Positions 35,151-46,472 of a stretch of DNA of 64,000 nucleotides are shown here, piece after piece. Every line of letters begins with the position of its first letter. The stretch's first letter is position 1. Both the position numbers and the translations under genes were made by a program. The stretch covers positions 11,248,411-11,312,410 of the forward strand of contig OZ005690.1 of NCBI GenBank assembly GCA_963930775.1, read 5' to 3'. The stretch is from Cliona cf. orientalis (lineage: Eukaryota; Porifera; Demospongiae; Clionaida; Clionaidae). The notes under the pieces are model-generated. The model did no database searches and was not told the DNA's origin. It saw only the letters and a list, made by a program, of their open reading frames with translations.

Positions 35151-38100
35151 TTATTTCTTCGATGGTAATGGTAGTGGTAATTTTTGATGTTTGCTGCTAT
35201 CTGCACCTTGTCCTGTTTGAGGATCCATTGATCCAGGACCGGGTGCTGTATCTTGCTTTTTCACAGGAACTATTGGTTGTTTATTAGAATCCTTCACCAC
35301 TGGATCAGGTCCTTTTTTAGGATCAATTGGTGTCTTAATATCTTGCTTCTTCACTGTTGGCTGCTTATTGTCAGAGGGTGTCTCTAACTTTTCACGGGTG
35401 TCAGCTTCAGGAAATTTACCTTAATGTATTACAGTCATGAATAAAATTTCATCAACAATGCAAAATGCTAGAAGCTGTCATTTTCATTATTTATACTTTA
35501 TCAATATCCTTGTCTACATGTCCGGATCTATTTCCAGCTACACTGCATCACATGATACTGAAAGCTGGGAATTGAGTGCGGATGGACCCTAGCCAGGATT
35601 CTATTTCGAAATTTTGGTTTGGGGTGGAAGGAGCGTGGCACTTTCACACACAGTCCCCTCTCATTAATTGGGATTTAAGTGCAACATGGTGTACTCTTTG
35701 ACATTAATTTAGAAGAATGCTATTTGCATAGCACCCGAATAGTACACGTTCCCCAACTCGATCCTCCCTCTCTTCTTTTGGGGGAGAAGCTGGGTGCTTT
35801 TGGGGGAGGGGGGAAGCTTCCTCCTTGCCCCCTATAGATAGAACCCTCCTAGATGGGACCGGTACCAATAGGTGGGAATGGGCTGGGGACGAGGGATATG
35901 ACCCAGCATACCATATGTACCATGTAACCGTTATCTAGCAACTCAGGCTAGCCACAGGCATGCAAGTTTCACAGGAAAAAAAGTGTGTTTACAACCATTG
36001 TAATGTAGAAATTTACAGCCAATTTGCTATCCTTGAAATTTTTTGCAACCTATGTATTTCTGAAATACAATAAAAATACAATGTAGGAGAAATCTGTAGG
36101 CAATTATCACTGATTACATCCTGATTGACACATATTTTACAATGATTGTACATTGACTCTACAATCCATGTGTTTTAAATTACAACAATTTTACAATGTT
36201 CAGAGCTCTTGTGCCAAAATACAACCATCGTATTGGTACAATTTTGTTAAAATTTAGCAATGTAAAAGTATTGTATTTTTGGTAAATTTACATCAAATTT
36301 GGATGATATTGCAATGGTTGTGAACTGAAAATTTTTCCTGTGTTTACAGCATTAACCACAACGTGGCTGCATGTGTATCTGCATTATGTGTCTAGGGCTC
36401 CCTTCATTTCTTACTTCACGATTGTGATTGATGTTCCTAGAATCATCCGCAGGCCCTTAATATTTTAAATATCTTGTGCAATGCGGACAAGATCGGAGAG
36501 CTTGGAGATAATTATAAGACTAAACAGGGCCGGTGGAACCGGTCCGGTTGCTCCGGTTTTGGCCGGACCATTTTTCAGCTATAATAATCACTCAATAACA
36601 TGCAGTTTCACTTTCTGCCGACGTAGTCTCTACGTCAATCAAAAATCGTCGAGGAGAATAGCTAACTACTAAACATGCCAACGTACGACGCGCACGATCG
36701 ATCCGCACCCAGACTCCACCTTGGGACGCGCGATAGGTTAGGGGGTGGGGTCTGGGGATGAGAATTAACTTAATCGATCGAATAGCAGCTGCACGTGCAC
36801 GAAAGTTGGGCATTGGATAATAGCAAATACCGGTATGGCGCTTTAGTGAATAATAGTGATTGTGATTTATTAACTGTAGTGCCAAATAGTTTGTCTCTAT
36901 GACAGTTTTTGTTATAATAATAATATTATGCATTTAAATTTCTTTTCAATAATGAATTAGCTATTAATTTTGTGAATAAAGATAGGCATGGCCTGACCAA
37001 TGTAAACTTGCTTCCACCGGCCCTGCTAAATGATGCACCAGTTTCCTCTCAATAATAATTATTGTAGGGTATATCTCACATGACTAGCTAGCATAGGCGT
37101 AGGAACCATGGGGGCTCCGGAGCTGGTGCCCCCTATGGTTTCTGATAGTTACATAGCTAGGTACAATTTTATACACACTGATCATACTGCTCTACTTGCC
37201 TATCATAGTTATTGACCAACTCCCAAGGTTTGTATGCAGTATAGAAGCACAAATCCCGAGGGCAAAGCCTGAGGGATGAGTGCTTCTATACTGCATACAA
37301 AGCAAGGGATTGATCAATAACTATTTTCTAGCCCATTGTTTCCATGGATACAATAAACATGTTTTTAGCCCCAAGAACTGTATGATTGTTTGCTCTGGCC
37401 CTCAGGAACTGTATAATAGTAAACATATGGACATGAGCCCTACAAGGAGGGACTGTATCACATATAGCAGTACCTTGTATACCTTAGTAACCACATAGCA
37501 ATGGGCTAGAAAGATCTATAGAACTCCCCTTTACCAAACCATCATCCTATCCCTCTGCTACGTAGCTAGCATGGAATTTCTACCTGTTTTATAGATCTGA
37601 ACAACATCCAGTGCTAGCTCATGAAAGTTGATAGACTTCAGCACGTATGCCACGTCCCTCCAGGTGATCTTTTCGTCAGAGTACTTCAGCCAGTAGTCAA
37701 GCACTTCAACGATGCAGTTCTCTGGGAAACAGGTCTTAGCGATGCTGTCCAGTACCACTTCATCGATTTCAATGGCCTCTCCGAACTCTCGCCACTTTGG
37801 GCCAACTTTATCCCGCAGTAGAACCACCAGCCTGTTCAGAGTGACATCAAGACTATTGTCTATGTGTGCATGTGTGTATGTACATGTATGCATGTTTACC
37901 CCGCGCGCATGCGCAAGGGGTAAAGCAATCGGTTTGTATGTCTGTTGTTGTTGTTGTTGTTGTTGTTGTAGTTGTCGTCGGCACGAAAATCGCCAGATCT
38001 CGAGTTCTAGGCGTCTGTGCGTGTTGTAAGCACAACCAATCGATAGATATCGGTGAAAAACTGGTTTGTACGCGCTTCGAATTGCTCAAAAAGGCTTACT

Positions 38101-41100
38101 AGTGCTACAAATCGTGCATTTTCTGTTCTGCATGCCTGTGGTTTGTCGACCACACCCACTCTTTTAGTATGCTGATGCAACTGCGCATGCTCAAGCTCAG
38201 TGTTGAAAAGGGTCGTCAAGTCATAAAACAGCTTTGCCCAAGTTGCAATATTGCAGAGTATTGCAGAGCGCGCGGGGTATGTGCTCTACAGAGCTCTAGT
38301 TGTTTATGTTATGTGTGTGCATATGTGCATACATATATGTATTTGTTGGTTGTTGCCTAGCAACCAAAGTTTCCTTATTTAGTTACTCGGAGTTCAAACA
38401 TCTGTGCCATAATAAAAAAATAATGTTATCATTATAGAAGAAGTATGTTTCCTATGTAGTATATTATGAGACATGCATGCTTGCTGTAAATAACAGTCAT
38501 GATATTATTGTGGAGTGTTGAATAATAAATAAATATACCTTTTACTATCATAATGCTAGTAGGATAGTCATGTTGGCTAGGCGTATATAATAGTAGTGAT
38601 CCCCTAGCAGTCAGCGTTTTTTAGGCAATTACTGGCTACCAGTCACTAGATAAAAACTCAGATTTTCATGCATGTAGGAAATATGTAGGATAGGGCAAAA
38701 TTTTCTACACATTTCATTTATTTTACAAAAATTCTGCCCTATCCTGTGCCAAACATATGTCAGAAAGCTTGACATGTTTTGGTAAGCACGACATAAAGGA
38801 AATCTTATTTTTGGTCCAGTGAGTGGGGTGTGGGTGATCATAATAATAATAATTATAGGGTAGATCAACAATGAGAGGGGGTCATGGACCAACTGTTAAG
38901 ATAGCTAGCTCATGGGGGTGCATTCAACCATGCCCCTGGAGTTAACGTCTTGCAACTATCAATAATTACTATGGTGTACATATGTGTGTGTACAATTAGG
39001 GCAGTAATGAGTACTCTTACTTGTATGGGTATGGTTAGTAATAGCACGAGTGATAGCGAGTGCTATTTGGGTGTACAAATACACGTAAGAGCACGTATAC
39101 TGTTCCTGCCCTAATTGCATGAGCATTAATAATTGCCCTAGGCTAAAGCAGGAGTACTAATTACAGAGTAAGAGTACAATTACAGGCCTTGCAACTATTC
39201 ATTTGTTATGGTGTACATACCTCGCTTTTGTTGCCCCTCCAGTTGTGTATCTTCGTAGCAGATATTCAAGTTATAGTCAATCAAAGAGTATTCCACATCT
39301 TGTTTTGGATTAGCAGTGTCGGCTGCTGTTGGTTTCTTTTTCGTATGTACCTCGGTAGCACTATCGTGCTCAAGATCCGCATATACCAGTCGGCTTTCCG
39401 GCTGATGGGGATGTCCCTGAAATTAAGTGAAATCTGTCTACACCTGTTCCTCCAAGCTGTTCTCTTATCTTTCAGTATAAATATTCCCATGTTTTGCGTA
39501 TGTTTTCTGTATTTTTCAGTATCTTACAAAGAGCTCCATATACGATGTATGTACTGAATACCCCCAGTTTTCAGTATTTTTTGATTTTTATGGTCAGAAT
39601 TCAGTTACTGTAAAAAAACTGACAATTCTATATGCTTGGAGGCACCTGCTACATTAACTAATATAATGGTCATGCATCTTTAGTTTGGGCCAACAATCAG
39701 TATAGCTGCAATATAAAGGTGATTGCTTTAAAAGGATTTTTATCATTTGGAACTTAGCAGTCTTATACGAATTTCATGTCTAAACTATACCTTCCTTTCA
39801 ATAGATTTTTGGGAATAAATTGAATTGTAGCATAACATTAAGTATTACTTTGCTATATGCATGCATACACAACATAATATTCCCTTGAGTCCAGTTGTAA
39901 CAATTATGGACAATTAACTATCGTGACAACTACTTTCAGTAACTGTTACTTCAACAATCAATTGACTCCATTGTAACAGCTAGTATAATGGCCTGTGTAT
40001 ATATAAGCATCCATGTACGGGTGCTTAACCTCGACTCAACTAAAAATTAATTTTAGCACTTTTGGGCACTTATGTGTATGCCCCTTGAAACTTGGTAGAG
40101 CGGTGCTTATAAATTATCCAGCAGTGCATGTATAAGTACTTTAATTAAACGGCCGAGAACACTATAATATGGTACATATACAGAGTTTAATGGTTACAAT
40201 ACCTTATCCAGATATTTGGCAGTAAGTTGTAAATCTTTTCCACTCCTGCAACAAGCAGATAAAATCAATGTAGTAGTGTACACACTGTGCCAAGATTTAC
40301 TTACTTTGTGCGTGGGTTTATCACGCTACACCCTGCATGTGTGTACAAATTATGTAAAATAAACTCTAAAACTTAAAAACAGTGATCTATTTTTAATTGG
40401 TGAATAATACTGAAATTGGATTACGAATAATTGGATAGCATTTTTAGTCACTAACCTTTCTTGCGCAGTAATACAGCTATCACTATGGCAATGATAATGA
40501 GAACTAGTACCAGTGGTACAACGATTCCAATCATTTGGCTAAGATCAGCTGCACTGGAATCAATACCTGCAGGTTGATAAAGAAAGATATACAATGAAGG
40601 GCTGAGAAGTAAAGTGGTCTAACCCACAAATCTTGAGTTAGACACCTCTAGTCTTGAAATACCATTATAATGTGTTTCTGAAGAAGCTAAAGTTTCATAT
40701 AATTTTGGACAATTTGGTAGAGTAAAAATTATGCAGTTTTTATCCAATTTTTGTGCTATTAATTTTGGATAATTCAACGTTTTCAATTTTGGGTTAGACC
40801 ACTTTATTTCTGAGCCCTTCAATTATTACTATTATTATACTAAACATGCAGTATGCATAGAAAGCCGAATATCTGTTATACTTATCATAATAATAATAGT
40901 ATTATTTATATTCACATTTGGGTCCCAACCATAATACTGAAACAGTTTACACGTGTTTGTGTACTAAACCATGGATCGGTACACGTCCCTCACAGTTACA
41001 CTAGCATAACAATGTTGTTGACAAATAACCGTAGGAGAGTTGTTAAATGATTGTTATCTTGAGTGAATTGGTTCTATACACCAGATACTAGTATTCGTAT

Positions 41101-42409
41101 CCCTAATGGTATACCAACAACATGAATACAATACTCATGTACGAGGCACAACTCCATGAAAATAGCTAGCATCAAAAAATATTATATATATGGGGTATTA
41201 CTATTGGATGAGCCATTAACCTGTACACATTAGTCCGCTTGGGTCAGGTTCCCATTCTCCGTTCCCTGCACATGTTGCTGAATAAGGTCCAGTGAGTCCT
41301 AGTCCAGGAGGACAACTGAAGGTGATGGTACATCCTTCTATTTGTACCGAATCTGAGCACTTAGCAGTCATGGTTGGTACAGAGCTAAAGCTAGAATCTG
41401 ATTCATTACTCATCACAGAATCATTACCAATGGTTGATAGCAGATCTGGATAACCACAGTTTGCTGTACAAATTTAATATCAAAAATACACATTCATGTG
41501 AATGTGATGATTACTGGCAAGATTGTATAATAAATACGTGACTAACTTAGCCTCACCAAAATTCAGCATTTTGGAAGCAGTAGCATTCCCACAAAGTGCA
41601 ATAGCTACAACACTGAGGTTGTATTCAGTGTTGTATGAAATTATTAGCTGACGACTTGTACTTCCTATGGATATTATGGGAACCAAAGGTGACACTTCGG
41701 TGGAAAATGTGATATTATCCATCAGTTCAGCAGGGGCCCACATTATAGTGACTGTGACATCATCAGCTTGATATTCTTCTGAAACACTTAGCACTGGAGT
41801 ATGTTGGATACCTATCAAGCGGTTAAAAAACATGGCATTGTAGACACAATAATTTTTAGTGTGACTGATTAACTCACTGATTTGACTGATGTCAACGATT
41901 TGTATAGTAGTTGAGGATGATATCATTGGATTTGATACATCGGAACAGTTCACTACTGTTCCATTCAAACCAATGCTAACTGAGTCAATAGATAATGTAG
42001 AGATGAAAGGTGTGTCAAATTGAGCAGAAGTTCTCATAAAAGTGAGAGTGGCAGAATCCACTTCTCTTTGTGACATCTGCACGTTGATATCTCTGGCATT
42101 GATTTGAACATTAGCAACTTCTTCTAATATGCCTTGCTCATTAGACTGTAAAACATTCCATCTCATGAACTGTACAGATTCAGCAGTACATGTCAGCTGA
42201 AGTGGATCCCCAACATGACACACTGGAGCCACACTCACAGGAGACAATATCAACTGACCTGTAAAAAGGCTCCCTAATTATTGATGCGGAACAATTACAG
42301 TCTAAAGCTTTAATTTAATACCTGCTACATTGTTTTCAAGTATCACAAGGCTAAATAAAGTCCAGTAAACTTTAAATGAGGTGGACTTGTACAGAAAGCG
42401 AAGTGCCAT
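35151..42409 (-). CDS. Receptor R7: Ig-FN3-CCP-TM-ITIM-ITIM-Death domain, Pro/Lys-rich tail
   Basis: Minus-strand exons 42409-42322, 42258-41878, 41811-41557, 41463-41221, 40566-40456, 40332-40305, 40245-40203, 39416-39221, 37859-37584, 35419-35151 (1890 nt, 629 aa). Leader; Ig 30-156; FN3 157-241; one CCP 242-322; TM (MIGIVVPLVLVLIIIAIVIA) with an RKK stop-transfer. Two small linker exons have the same phases as in R3. The next exon carries LVYADL (Tyr395) and VEYSLI (Tyr426). The Death domain (449-540) includes LVVLLRDKVGPKWREFGEAI, VEVLDYWLKYS and ITWRDVAYVLKSI. The C-terminus is repetitive in Pro/Lys (PVKKQD, DPKKGPDP). The last acceptor (ATTAAG) is weak, so an additional exon is possible. 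Same architecture as R3 but on the other strand, with one CCP fewer. Confidence 0.8.
35970..36342. repeat. 373-bp MITE, copy 2
   Basis: Near-identical to 29265-29638 and in the same orientation, with CACAGGAAAA / TTTTCCTGTG ends flanked by TTT. Located in the last R7 intron. Confidence 0.85.
36525..37025. repeat. hAT-like non-autonomous element
   Basis: Termini CAGGGCCGGTGGAA and TTCCACCGGCCCTG are perfect 14-bp inverted repeats, flanked by CTAAA on both sides (5-bp target duplication). CAGGG ends suit the hAT superfamily; the 5-bp duplication is shorter than the usual 8. Non-coding. Confidence 0.75.
37205..37325. repeat. Foldback element
   Basis: TTTGTATGCAGTATAGAAGC / GCTTCTATACTGCATACAAA with outer ATAGTTATTGA / TCAATAACTAT, in the R7 intron between the Death-domain and last exons. 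Confidence 0.8.
37890..38290. repeat. MITE with TACCCCGCGCGC ends and a GTT microsatellite
   Basis: Perfect 12-bp termini at 37897-37908 and 38268-38279, with weaker pairing outside. A (GTT)n run of about nine units is at 37941-37968. The element begins about 30 nt upstream (in the sense of R7) of the Death-domain exon acceptor. Confidence 0.7.
38290..39220. other. R7 intron, no gene seen
   Basis: Contains an imperfect inverted pair of AGGATAGGGCA / TGCCCTATCCT (38685-38743) and a mirrored AATTAGGGCAG / CTGCCCTAATT pair around 38994 and 39107, both probably small repeats. No coding signal is seen. Confidence 0.45.
39550..40202. other. R7 intron between ITIM and linker exons
   Basis: AT-rich, with no coding signal, repeat family or RNA gene that I can identify. 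Confidence 0.45.
40595..40821. repeat. 227-bp MITE next to the R7 TM exon
   Basis: Ends TGAAGGGCTGAGAAGTAAAG and its imperfect complement, each followed by GGTCTAACCC / GGGTTAGACC. It begins 29 nt upstream (R7 sense) of the TM exon acceptor. Confidence 0.85.
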
Positions 42410-42560
42410 CTTTTCGCGTCCATTGACGCGTCAAGGGAGTGGGCGGAGCATGAACGCCGCGCGGCGCAAGTCCCGTGCTATCAAGAGTAAAAATTATTAA
42501 TGGTGCTAATCTCTTCCGTAAAGGAGAGCAGAGATCGTGGAGTTGATAAACACGATCGAT

Positions 42561-45492
42561 ATGGTAGAGAAAACTCATTCCGTGCAGCAAGTCCTGGCGT
42601 CAATAATTCACTTCACTCTATCATCATGGATGACTTACAGAATTTTGATTATTAGCTGCTGGTGTGAATTAGGAGCAATAGGTGAGAATATTGAAAAATT
42701 AGTGCTACTACAATGTTCTACAGTGGTTCAATCACTTTTATTAACTTATAATTATTTTCTTACAGGTCAGTTGACATTTTCTCCTATGGAGGTGGCTCCA
42801 GTGTGCCGTGTTGGGGATCCACTTGAACTGACATGTACAGCATCAGTAGAATCCCTCCAATGGAGCCTGACGGTGGTCGATGAACAAGGGAGGGATGAGA
42901 ACATTCTCATGTTTATTACTGCTAGTGCTCCTTCTCCTCAACCACCACCAATTACAGTGAATTTTACCACATTCACTTTAAGAAGAATTTCTGATCAAGG
43001 AGCTTCACCTCTGGTCTCTACGTTATCTATTGATCCAGTTAGCATTGGTTTGAATGGAACAGTAGTGAACTGTATGGACGCAACAAGTTCAATGACACCA
43101 TCTTCTGAATCAACTACTATTCTCATAATTGATATCAGTATGCAAGTTAACTACCCACTTAATAACTTACCATCTTAAATTAATATTATGTTCATTGTGT
43201 TCATTAGACCAATATATCCCAAGATTGCAAGTTATTTCTGAAGACTATTCACCAGATAATGTCACAGTGACTGTGGCATGGACTCAACAGGCTGGGGCAA
43301 TGTACGATATCGGGATAATACCACCGGCGCCCATTGTGTCTACTGGAAATGTGAATAGCCAGCTGACAGTTATTTATAATACTGAATACAATTTGAGTGT
43401 GGTGGCCTTCACTCCTTGTGGAAACACCACTGCCTTCATCACACTACTTTATGGTAAGGCATTATTCAATACCGTGTGACACACAATGAACTATCATATC
43501 ACTGGCACAATATCAAGTATAACTACTACTCTCATTCTGTAGCTAATTGTGGACATCCAGATCTAGAGTCACTGTGTACGATTACTAATTGTACTCCAAC
43601 AATCGTTATCGAGAGTAATGAGGTTTTACCAATAGAGGGAAGTACTGTCACCTTCAGTTGCCCTCCTGGACTGGTACTCACTGGACCCAGTTCAGCAACC
43701 TGTGCAGGGAATGGAGAATGGGAACCTGACCCAAGCCAGCTCATGTGCAATAAATCGAGTGGTTAGCACTGTTAAGATAATAATAATATTATGAAGTGAC
43801 ATTATTTGAAGTTGCTTTCTGTATACATAATAATATAATTATATAGAAACAAAGATTCTCTGAGGACAACTTAACTGTTCGACGAGATCAAGTTTAATTT
43901 TAGTTCTCCATAAAGAATCTATGTTTCTACTGTTAAGATAGTTGTCTGCCAGCAACATTCAAAGGGTGCCTACAGTCAGTACTTATCATGATGTGTTTTA
44001 AAATGGAGGAAGTGTTTATTAGGAGTCATGTCATTGAGGCTTTCACTGTCTCTAAAAGTTAATTTGAAGTATGCAAACTTAGGTACATCAGCCAATTCAA
44101 CGCACCTGTTACTGGCATGTTAAATATACACTTTGGTTGTTCTATTTGTATAGCTAGCGATTTAGAACATTCTATGTTTAAATAATAAACATAATCATTA
44201 TGAATTGATCAAATTTATGATCAGATTCATGTTTATTTGGATAGTAATCAAGACTACAGTACTAGACTGTGATAATAATAATTAGCTACAGATGCCCCCT
44301 TGCTCATATCTTATAACTTAAAAAACTGAAATTTGATGTTAGAACAGGACTACATAATATCAAGGGCTTAAAGAAGCCCTTGATAATAATTATGTACTAT
44401 CAACAATTAGTTTCTCTCTCCTTATCTTACAGTGATTTGTGGCCACCCGTTCCAAGACAGGGTGTCTGTTGACGACTCAGTGATAATCAGGGGTTATATG
44501 GAACCATCATTGGAGGGAGCTGTTCTTTCCTTTGCTTGTCCTCCTCAACATGTTCTTATTGGACCTAATACCACGACATGTACGGGGAACGGAGAATGGG
44601 AACCAGACCCAAGGGAAGTGGAATGCAAAGGTATTATGCTATGCTATAGCTAAGTACAGTCGTCTAAGAGTTCAGGTTCACATGTACATGCATGTAGAGT
44701 ACATCATGCCATATTGATCTATCTATGGCAATATCATTAGGTTTAGATCGTAATAACACACAAGATCTAGAATCAAGAACCTCACACGAAATACTAACAG
44801 CAGCAGTATCATCCTCAGTGGTGGCATTTCTTGTGATATCTGTTTTGACTTCAGCTACTGGAGTAGCTTGTGGTTACTACTTCATAATATTGAGACGAAG
44901 ACGCAAACAGTCTTCTTTATCAAATCAGCCTATGCCTCTGTATGAGGATGTGATCTTGAATGTATTGCCCCAAGCTAGTGCTGTGGAGCACCAGGAACTT
45001 CAACAAGGTCTTGAGTTGAAAGAAAATGCGGCATATGGAACAGCAAAGCCTACAGACCAAGCTACAGACCCTCTGCATCATGAAGCACTACTTAGTGCTG
45101 TGGAATACCACCTGGAACAAGGGCTGGAGTTGAGAGAAAATATGGCATATGGAACAGCAAAGCCTACAGACCCTCTGCATCATGAAGCACTATCTAGTGC
45201 TGTGGAATACCACCTGGAACAAGATCTCGAGTTGAAAGAAAATGTGGCGTATGGAACAGCAAAGCCTACAGACCCTCTGCATCATGAAACACTACCTAGT
45301 GCTGTGGAACGCCACCTGGAACAAGGGCTGGAGTTGACAGAAAATGTGGCATATTATGGAACAGCAAAGCCTACAGAGCGTCTGCATGAGGATAATATGA
45401 ATGCACCACCTAGTTCTATGGAGCACCAGGAACAAGGTCTCAAGTTGAAAGAAAATGTGGCATATGGAATAACAAAATCTATGACTCACTAG
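42561..45492 (+). CDS. Receptor R8: Ig-FN3-CCP-CCP-TM, tail with five ENxAY repeats
   Basis: Exons 42561-42681, 42766-43137, 43208-43453, 43543-43761, 44433-44630, 44741-45492 (1908 nt, 635 aa; ATG 42630 is an alternative start giving a more typical signal peptide). Ig 41-164, with a proline-rich insert (SAPSPQPPP); FN3 165-246; CCPs 247-385; TM around SSSVVAFLVISVLTSATGVA with an RRRRK-type stop-transfer. The 200-residue tail has PLYEDVILN, then five copies of a unit of about 34 residues centred on LELKENVAYGTAKPTD, each with an NxAY tyrosine motif. R8 is head-to-head with R7, 151 bp between start codons, so they may share a bidirectional promoter. Confidence 0.85.
44998..45480 (+). repeat. 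In-frame coding tandem repeat (102-bp unit)
   Basis: ENxAY motifs at about 45024, 45138, 45240, 45342 and 45456 are spaced 114, 102, 102 and 114 bp apart, always in frame. Units differ by a few bases. The same unit occurs twice in R9 and three times in the R10 region. Confidence 0.9.
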
Positions 45493-46472
45493 TGTTAAGC
45501 AATAATGTATATAACTGTTACAATGTTATGCATAGGCTTTGCAAGTATTTGAGTTGCAGTTGAAATATTATGGGTAATGGTCATCATTTCTAGAGCTACC
45601 AATAACTTTGCACTACTGACAAGGAGTTAGGTAATTAGTTAATTAGTGGTTTTGCACACACATGTGTTGTTTACTACAAGTACAGTGCAGTGAGTGCGCG
45701 TTAATTAACACTAATTTAGCAACCCGAAGGCCCATTATGGAAAAGGTCGTCACAATAGTTGATTAACAAGGAGTTACTCCAAAGTACTTCCGTTTTATGT
45801 GCACGTATTTCATCCATGGAGGCTCTGTATCTGATATCTCTTCTGATTCTGTTATGCTGCTCTGAAGTCACAATAGGTAAGAGCTCTTATTAATTTATCG
45901 CCACCACCCATGTACATTAATTTTATGGAGTGGTTGCTAGGGGCTATATCTTGGAAACTATGGCAGCTACTTGAATGAAATAAGGATCGGACCAGTCTGG
46001 AGTCACCATGGAGCTTAGTCTATAAGCCAATCCCAAGCACTTTAAGTGTAATAGGGGTAGTGTTATAGATTCTACTAGCTACAATCTTCAAATTGATATC
46101 TAAAACTTACCTTTTGTTCACTTTTAATAGTTCAAATTTAATAGTCTCTAATATTATTATGCAGATGTGGTAACAGTGTCCCCCTCTGGAGTAGCTCCCC
46201 TGTGTTATGGAGGTCAGCTGGAGTTGATGTGTACCACGAGCACAACTGGATTGTATCTATAGAATTTTGAATTCGACACAACATCCGTGCACCCAGCTAC
46301 AGCTATGATTGTATAATTATGTAGCTGCTCCAAACTGAAAGCTCGATAAGAGTATTATTAACAAACCACTAGTATAAATTATACAGATAATATCAACAAA
46401 ACAATCAATATCAAATCCATGGGGCAAAAATTTATGTTGGAGGATCGCATACTGAGTTTTCAAGAAGAAGAG
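45493..46472 (+). pseudogene. R8-R9 spacer with relic leader and Ig exons
   Basis: ATG 45816 opens a leader (MEALYLISLLILLCCSEVTI) with a good donor at 45877. An acceptor at 46164 leads to an Ig start (VTVSPSGVAPLCYGGQLELM), but a stop follows at about 46260 before the domain is complete. This is a truncated extra 5' end of the family. Shorter relics recur at 50115 and 53680. A TGAGTGCGCG... / GGTCGTCAC noncoding block is shared by all three spacers. Confidence 0.65.

Noticed and set aside
37943..37968. Possible CRISPR-like or satellite array
   Set aside because: A plain (GTT)n microsatellite; no spacers, and the genome is eukaryotic.
37853..38219. ORFs with poly-Thr or poly-Val runs on both strands
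   Set aside because: Caused by the (GTT)n microsatellite within a MITE.
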